Positions 59,639 to 64,000 of a stretch of DNA of 64,000 nucleotides are shown in pieces; position 1 is the stretch's first letter, and each line of letters opens with the position of its first letter. This stretch comes from Planctomycetaceae bacterium (GTDB lineage Bacteria > Planctomycetota > Phycisphaerae > UBA1845 > UTPLA1). The stretch covers positions 3,100,001-3,164,000 of the forward strand of contig CP030884.1 in the NCBI GenBank assembly GCA_006969385.1, read 5' to 3'. The notes beneath the pieces are model-generated. The model searched no databases. It was not told where the DNA came from and worked only from the letters and a program-made list of their open reading frames with translations. The position numbers and the translations under genes were made by a program.

Positions 59639-61120
59639 TTAATAGCGATAGCCGTCCGGCTTGTACGGGCCGTCGACCGGAATGCCGAGGTACTCGGATT
59701 GCTCCGGCGTCAGCTTGGTGAGCTTCACGCCGAGTTGGTCGAGGTGCAGACGAGCGACCTTCTCATCGAGGTGCTTCGGCAAGACGTACACCTTCTTGTC
59801 GTAGTTATCGTGGTTCTGATGCAGTTCGATCTGCGCGATCACCTGGTTGGTGAAGCTGTTGCTCATCACGAAGCTCGGATGGCCGGTGGCGCAACCGAGG
59901 TTGAGCAAGCGACCTTCGGCGAGAATGATCACGCCGTGCGGCTTCACATCACCGTCAGCGGCGAAGCGGAACTCATCGACTTGCGACTTGATGTTGTTGC
60001 GCTCGACCTTGCCGCTCTTTTCGAGCTTGAACAGGCCGGCCATGTCGATCTCGTTATCGAAGTGACCGATGTTGCCGACGATGGCGCCGTGCTTCATCTT
60101 CTTCATGTGATCGACGGTGATGATGTCCTTGTTACCCGTCGTCGTGATGAAGATGTCGGCCGTTGCAACGACGTCTTCGATCGTCTTAACTTCGTAACCT
60201 TCCATTGCGGCCTGCAACGCGCAAATCGGATCGATTTCGGTCACGATCACGCGGGCGCCTTGGCCAGCGAGCGACTGGGCACAACCTTTGCCGACGTCGC
60301 CATAACCGAGCACCACGGCAACCTTGCCACCGATCATGACGTCGGTGGCGCGGTTGATACCGTCGATCAGCGAGTGACGGCAACCGTAAACGTTGTCGAA
60401 CTTGCTCTTGGTGACGGCGTCGTTGACGTTGATCGCCGGGAAGAGCAGCGTGCCCGATTCGGCCATTTGGGCGAGGCGGTGTACGCCGGTCGTGGTTTCT
60501 TCGCTGACACCGATGATGCCTTCGGAGAGTTTGGTCCACTTGCCGGGGTTGGCGTCGAGTTCGCTCTTGATGGTTTCGAGAATGATGCGCCACTCGTCGG
60601 GTTCGGTGGCTTCGTTGTACGAAGGCACGTTGCCGGCGGCTTCAAATTCGCGCGCCTTGTGCACCAGCAACGTGGCGTCGCCACCGTCGTCGAGGATGAT
60701 CGTGGGGCCGTCGGCATCGGGCCAGGTGAGGCACTGCACCGTGCACAACCAGTATTCGTCGAGGGTTTCACCCTTCCATGCGAATACGGGTACCCCTTTG
60801 GGGTTATTGACCGTGCCCTTGGGGCCGACGACGACGGCGGCGGCGGCGTGATCCTGCGTCGAGAAGATGTTGCACGAGGCCCAGCGCACGTCGGCACCGA
60901 GTTCGACCAGCGTTTCGATTAAGACAGCCGTCTGAATCGTCATGTGCAGCGAACCGCTGATGCGGGCGCCGGCCAGCGGGTTCTTGCCGGCAAATTCTTT
61001 GCGCAGCGCCATCAGGCCGGGCATTTCCTGCTCGGCGAGCAGAATTTCTTTGCGACCGTAGTCGGCGAGTTTGAGATCGGCGACTTTGTAGTCGAGCTTG
61101 GTAGCGGGGGCAGTTGCCAT
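59639..61120 (-). CDS. ahcY: S-adenosylhomocysteine hydrolase
   Basis: AhcY splits S-adenosylhomocysteine to adenosine and homocysteine, relieving product inhibition of methyltransferases. It is 493 residues long, in the bacterial size class with the roughly 40-residue insertion. Motifs are [55 protein letters not shown], the NAD-binding [29 protein letters not shown], and the C-terminal KPDGYRY that reaches into the partner's cofactor site. AAAGGAG precedes the ATG. It lies 69 bases downstream of the ArsR-methyltransferase gene in the same direction; a perfect GCGTCGC-GGT-GCGACGC hairpin occupies that gap (61149-61165). Confidence 0.97.
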   Translation of the reverse strand: MATAPATKLDYKVADLKLADYGRKEILLAEQEMPGLMALRKEFAGKNPLAGARISGSLHMTIQTAVLIETLVELGADVRWASCNIFSTQDHAAAAVVVGPKGTVNNPKGVPVFAWKGETLDEYWLCTVQCLTWPDADGPTIILDDGGDATLLVHKAREFEAAGNVPSYNEATEPDEWRIILETIKSELDANPGKWTKLSEGIIGVSEETTTGVHRLAQMAESGTLLFPAINVNDAVTKSKFDNVYGCRHSLIDGINRATDVMIGGKVAVVLGYGDVGKGCAQSLAGQGARVIVTEIDPICALQAAMEGYEVKTIEDVVATADIFITTTGNKDIITVDHMKKMKHGAIVGNIGHFDNEIDMAGLFKLEKSGKVERNNIKSQVDEFRFAADGDVKPHGVIILAEGRLLNLGCATGHPSFVMSNSFTNQVIAQIELHQNHDNYDKKVYVLPKHLDEKVARLHLDQLGVKLTKLTPEQSEYLGIPVDGPYKPDGYRY

Positions 61121-61189
61121 AAAGTGCTTACTCCTTTGAGTGTGGTTGGCGTCGCGGTGCGACGCATCAATTCAGTGTTTCAATTCGAT

Positions 61190-62173
61190 CTATTTTTTCC
61201 CCGTGATTGCAAACAACGGGGGGGATTCAATTCGACCGGTCTGGGCTTGCGCGGTTTGCAACGGTTGATAGCGCACGTCGCGAAAACCGATGTCGGTCAA
61301 CATCTTCTTCAGTTCGTTCGGAACAAAGCCCCACCAAACGTCTTGCATGCGTTGGAAGAACGCCTGATTTTCGTGGGCCTCCTGTTCTACGATCAGGAAC
61401 TGACCGCCGCGCCGCAAGACGCGACGGAACTCCGCCAGTGCCGGTTGCTGCTCTTTCACGTGATGCAACACCAGGAAAGACATGGCCAGGTCGACGCTGC
61501 CGGAGGGAATCGGCAATTTGCCCAACTCGCCGCGATGAAACTCGACGTTCTGCGCGCCGGTTTCGGCGATGCGCTGGCGACCGCACTCAAGCATGGACTC
61601 TGCCGGATCGACCGCGATGACGCGGGCGAAGTTAGCGGCCAGTTGCGGCAGCAGGTAGCCGGTCCCCGAGCCAACGTCGGCCACCACCCATTCGCGCGGC
61701 AACAACGACAAAAATGCTTCCAACGAGAACACCCCGCCGAACGCTTCGATGCGCAGTTCATCCCAACGGCGACCGAGGCGATTAAAGAAACCGGTCGAGC
61801 CGCCGCCGCGCGTGACGAGCACTTGTTGAAAGCGCTGCTCGATGCTGTCGGGCAACGGCTGTCGTCCCAGCCAACGCACCATGAAGCCTTGTACGTCGTC
61901 TTCGGAAATGCTGGCGTGATCGGGCGGCGCCACGGCGGAATACAATGTTGATGTGCCATGCCGTCGGTCGCGAATCAGCGACGCTTCGCGCAACACCCGC
62001 AGGTGCCGCGAGATCGTCGATTGCGGCTGATGCAGGATCTCCACCAGTTCCGAGACGTTGAGTTCCTCCCGCGCCAGCAGTTGCAGAATCTTCTGGCGCG
62101 TGACGTCGGAAAGAGCGCGGAGCAGCTCCGCGTTCTGGTTCACGTCAATCGGGATTGAGGGCAGCATATCCAT
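61190..62173 (-). CDS. ArsR-family regulator fused to SAM methyltransferase (SahR-like)
   Basis: A 327-residue fusion. Residues 15-90 are an ArsR winged helix (LLRALSDVTRQKILQLLAREELNVSELVEILHQPQSTISRHLRVLREASLI) without the metal-binding CVC motif. From about 130 a class I methyltransferase fold follows (VVADVGSGTGYLLPQLA, VIAVDPAESML, VDLAMSFLVLHHVKEQ, VLRRGGQFLIVEQ). Directly followed by ahcY, it resembles SahR-type regulators that sense S-adenosylhomocysteine and control the methyl cycle. Its own start overlaps an inverted-repeat operator candidate, suggesting autoregulation. Confidence 0.88.
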   Translation of the reverse strand: MDMLPSIPIDVNQNAELLRALSDVTRQKILQLLAREELNVSELVEILHQPQSTISRHLRVLREASLIRDRRHGTSTLYSAVAPPDHASISEDDVQGFMVRWLGRQPLPDSIEQRFQQVLVTRGGGSTGFFNRLGRRWDELRIEAFGGVFSLEAFLSLLPREWVVADVGSGTGYLLPQLAANFARVIAVDPAESMLECGRQRIAETGAQNVEFHRGELGKLPIPSGSVDLAMSFLVLHHVKEQQPALAEFRRVLRRGGQFLIVEQEAHENQAFFQRMQDVWWGFVPNELKKMLTDIGFRDVRYQPLQTAQAQTGRIESPPLFAITGKK

Positions 62174-62194
62174 CTATTCGGATATTAGGATATG
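62165..62194. promoter_or_regulatory. Candidate operator of the ArsR-methyltransferase regulator
   Basis: Three ATATCC half-sites cluster here. ATATCC (62166-62171) forms an inverted repeat with GGATAT (62180-62185) across eight bases. A second GGATAT (62188-62193) lies in direct repeat. The cluster covers the start codon at 62173 and its immediate leader. It also lies in the divergent region toward larC (62174-62345), which holds no other clear signal. Confidence 0.5.
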
Positions 62195-62345
62195 GTGTCT
62201 TAACCGTCAACGAAAATACGTGGTTATTATCGGCAACATTGACATTTCACGACTTTCGGTGACGACGAGCGCTGCACTTCCGGTGGCTTGATTTTCGACG
62301 GCAGGCGGCGTTTGATGCGCGCAACGTCCGAAGGAGCGAACACTT

Positions 62346-63518
62346 ATGCGAATTGCCTATTTCGATTGTTTCAGCGGGGCCGCCGGCGACATGATTTTGG
62401 CGGCCCTGATCGCCGCCGGGGCGGATCGCTCGCGCGTAGATGCCGAATTGCAGAAACTCAACGTGCCCGGCTGGTCGCTGCGGGTGGCGGACGTCAGAAA
62501 GCAGGGCTTCGCGGCCGTTAAGGTGGACGTCGATTTCGACGAGCAAAAGGCCCACCGGCACCTGCACCATATCGACAAGATCATCAACGAGAGTGCGTTG
62601 GGCAGCGCAGTCAAGACTCGGGCAATCGCCATATTCACGCGCTTGGCCGCAGCCGAGGCCAAGGTGCACGGCACGACGATTGAGAAGGTGCACTTCCACG
62701 AAGTGGGCACGATTGATGCGATCGTGGATATCCTGGGCGCGTGCATTGCGTTGGAACTTTTGGACATTGAGCAAGTGCATTGCTCGGCGATCCCCACTGG
62801 CAGCGGGACGGTCAAATGCGATCATGGCGTCATGCCGGTGCCCGCGCCGGCCACGGCGGAATTGCTGGTCGGCGTGCCGTTGGCGGCGTGCAACGAAACG
62901 GGCGAACTGATTACGCCGACGGGCGCGGCGATTCTGACGCAATTAGCTGATGGGCGTTTTGGGCCGATGCCAGAGATGAAGATTGCGGCGATGGGCTATG
63001 GCGCGGGTACGCGCGACGGCAAGACGCGACCGAACGTGTTGCGGGTAATGCTAGGCGATACATCGAAGAGCGCTCCATACGAGACCGACACGGTCGTGGA
63101 GTTGGCGGCGAATTTGGATGATTGCACGGGTGAGGAAGTCGGCTTCGTAATGGAGCAACTGTTGGCGGCGGGTGCGTTGGATGTATGGACGTCGCCGATA
63201 TCCATGAAGAAGTCGCGCCCGGGCGTGTTATTGAGCGTGTTGGCGCGACCAGACGATGCGGCGGCGTTGGAAGATGTGATTCTGAGGCAAACGACGAGCT
63301 TTGGCGTGCGTCGTACGACGGCTACGCGCAGCAAGTTGGCGCGCGAGCACGTGACAGTCGAGACGCCGTTCGGTTCGATTCGCGTGAAGGTCGGCAAGCG
63401 GAATTCGGATGTCATCAAGGCGATGCCCGAGTATGATGACTGTCGCGCGGCGGCCCAGCAGCACGGCGTGGCCCTCCGCGAGGTGATGCAAGCCGCGTTG
63501 GCGGCGCTGAAGAACTGA
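62346..63518 (+). CDS. larC: Nickel-pincer cofactor biosynthesis protein LarC
   Basis: LarC (formerly DUF111) is a CTP-dependent nickel insertase that completes the nickel-pincer nucleotide cofactor of lactate racemase and related enzymes. Here it is 390 residues long: AYFDCFSGAAGDMILAALI at the start, KVHFHEVGTIDAIVDILGA with the metal-binding histidines, SAIPTGSGTVKCDHGVMPVPAPAT, ETGELITPTGAAIL, and the C-terminal domain with ELAANLDDCTGEEVGFVMEQL, SPISMKKSRPGVLLSVL and KRNSDVIKAMPEYDDC. A good AAGGAG precedes the ATG. No larB or larE is seen in the window. Confidence 0.95.
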   Translation: MRIAYFDCFSGAAGDMILAALIAAGADRSRVDAELQKLNVPGWSLRVADVRKQGFAAVKVDVDFDEQKAHRHLHHIDKIINESALGSAVKTRAIAIFTRLAAAEAKVHGTTIEKVHFHEVGTIDAIVDILGACIALELLDIEQVHCSAIPTGSGTVKCDHGVMPVPAPATAELLVGVPLAACNETGELITPTGAAILTQLADGRFGPMPEMKIAAMGYGAGTRDGKTRPNVLRVMLGDTSKSAPYETDTVVELAANLDDCTGEEVGFVMEQLLAAGALDVWTSPISMKKSRPGVLLSVLARPDDAAALEDVILRQTTSFGVRRTTATRSKLAREHVTVETPFGSIRVKVGKRNSDVIKAMPEYDDCRAAAQQHGVALREVMQAALAALKN

Positions 63519-63533
63519 TCGGATTCGGCACGG

Positions 63534-64000
63534 ATGCTGATGTTGACGTTTGTCTATTTATTGCGTTCCCGCGCGGCCGCGCCGGCCTGTTTGGTGCTCG
63601 CGCTGACAAGCACCGCCGTCGCAGGTGCCCCGATTAAGAGTGCCGCAATACCGGGTGCCCAAGCCCATCGAGGGCTGGGGGACAATCCCCTCAAGCGAAC
63701 GGGAACTAAAGCAAATTCAGCGCTGAGGGCCACTCAGGCGGGTGCCCCTGCCCCTCTGGGGCTGGGGGACTATTCCCGCGCACGCTATTTCAATTCCACC
63801 ATCTTACGCACCACCCATCCCCTTGCCGCCTTCGAAGGCATGAGTACGGGCAAGGCGTTGCTCGCGTTGGGGGCCGTCCTGTTCATCATCACCATCCTCA
63901 ACATCAACGCTCGTCGCAAGCGACTGGGCCAAACGCCCAAACGCAAAGACGCCGAACGGTTAGACCGCAAAGCCGAAGCGCTGCGCCGCGAATTGGAAGC
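63534..64000 (+). CDS. Membrane protein with repeat-derived segment (truncated by window edge)
   Basis: The frame is open from ATG 63534 to the right edge (155 codons and on). Translation gives a signal-like start (AAAPACLVLALTSTAVAGA). A stretch read from two family B repeats follows (GAQAHRGLGDNPLKR; GAPAPLGLGDYSR). From ATG 63840 comes a membrane helix (ALLALGAVLFIITILNI) and a charged tail (RRKRLGQTPKRKDAERLDRK). Either start could be real: no clear ribosome site precedes 63534, while 63840 gives a plain signal-anchor protein. No family is recognised. Confidence 0.5.
   Translation, partial: MLMLTFVYLLRSRAAAPACLVLALTSTAVAGAPIKSAAIPGAQAHRGLGDNPLKRTGTKANSALRATQAGAPAPLGLGDYSRARYFNSTILRTTHPLAAFEGMSTGKALLALGAVLFIITILNINARRKRLGQTPKRKDAERLDRKAEALRRELE
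63652..63774. repeat. Two family B repeats inside an open reading frame
   Basis: Units gggtgcccaagcccatcgagggctgggggac (about 63652-63683) and gggtgcccctgcccctctggggctgggggac (about 63739-63771) match the family B copies at 25.8-25.9 and 27.6-27.7 kb. Neither introduces a stop in the frame starting at 63534. Confidence 0.7.

Noticed and set aside
59699..60922. 407-codon plus-strand open frame opposite ahcY
   Set aside because: Antisense shadow of a highly conserved enzyme with strong codon bias; the translated product shows no family motif.
61121..61189. S-adenosylhomocysteine riboswitch before ahcY
   Set aside because: Only one short perfect hairpin is present and none of the conserved core of known SAH riboswitches can be found; control by the adjacent ArsR-type regulator is the simpler explanation.

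Overview
This 64 kb window looks like chromosomal DNA from a member of the Planctomycetota, probably a Phycisphaerae-like lineage. The placement is inferred from gene content, not from a marker gene. Supporting features are a fused LpxC-FabZ gene inside an lpxD-lpxC/fabZ-lpxA lipid A cluster, dockerin-like EF-hand modules on secreted proteins, a PEP-CTERM surface protein, a prepilin-like protein with a C-terminal H-x-DGH motif, PQQ-type beta-propeller proteins, small membrane proteins ending in a CxxCGY...CPECG zinc ribbon, and many short palindromic repeats between genes. Starts at GTG and TTG are common.

Layout. 0-8.4 kb: the N-terminus of a TPPII-like subtilase, a SnoaL-like protein, a class I aldolase, a family 2 glycosyltransferase, a sugar isomerase/epimerase-like protein, folD, and an amber-interrupted IS200-type transposase among REP-like palindromes. 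8.6-20.7 kb: a secreted TPR protein, then a tightly packed plus-strand operon. It encodes a VWA protein whose membrane helix carries a TonB-like SxxxH motif, an ExbB, two ExbDs, a large TPR protein, two envelope proteins and a glycosyltransferase. 20.7-24.7 kb: two MutS-family ATPases, one membrane-bound and one a MutS2 without the Smr domain. 24.9-29.0 kb: a cobalamin riboswitch with a downstream terminator, read on the minus strand into a PEP-CTERM protein, a PQQ beta-propeller with a dockerin-like tail, and a prepilin-like protein. 29.3-38.3 kb: a YbjQ-like protein, a candidate structured RNA, tRNA-Glu(TTC), a 1663-residue cysteine-rich secreted protein, an FG-GAP/ASPIC/dockerin protein and a coiled-coil membrane protein. 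38.5-44.2 kb: lpxD, lpxC/fabZ, lpxA, a Gfo/Idh/MocA oxidoreductase and a mannose-6-phosphate isomerase. 44.5-54.4 kb: small membrane proteins, an SRPBCC protein, a methyltransferase, rex, and three secreted proteins of unknown function. 54.5-59.4 kb: two PQQ-propeller proteins around a repeat-rich island. 59.6-64 kb: ahcY behind an ArsR-methyltransferase regulator, larC, and a truncated membrane protein.

Most genes serve the cell envelope: lipid A synthesis, secreted or anchored surface proteins, and a proton-motive-force-driven ExbB/ExbD module. The remainder is core metabolism (FolD, aldolase, AhcY, ManA) and redox or methyl-cycle regulation (Rex, ArsR-methyltransferase). The two most promising undescribed systems are the VWA/ExbB/ExbD/TPR operon and the cobalamin-riboswitch surface operon. 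In the latter, two neighbouring genes carry the same ordered set of dispersed repeats, in frame, ahead of their export signals.
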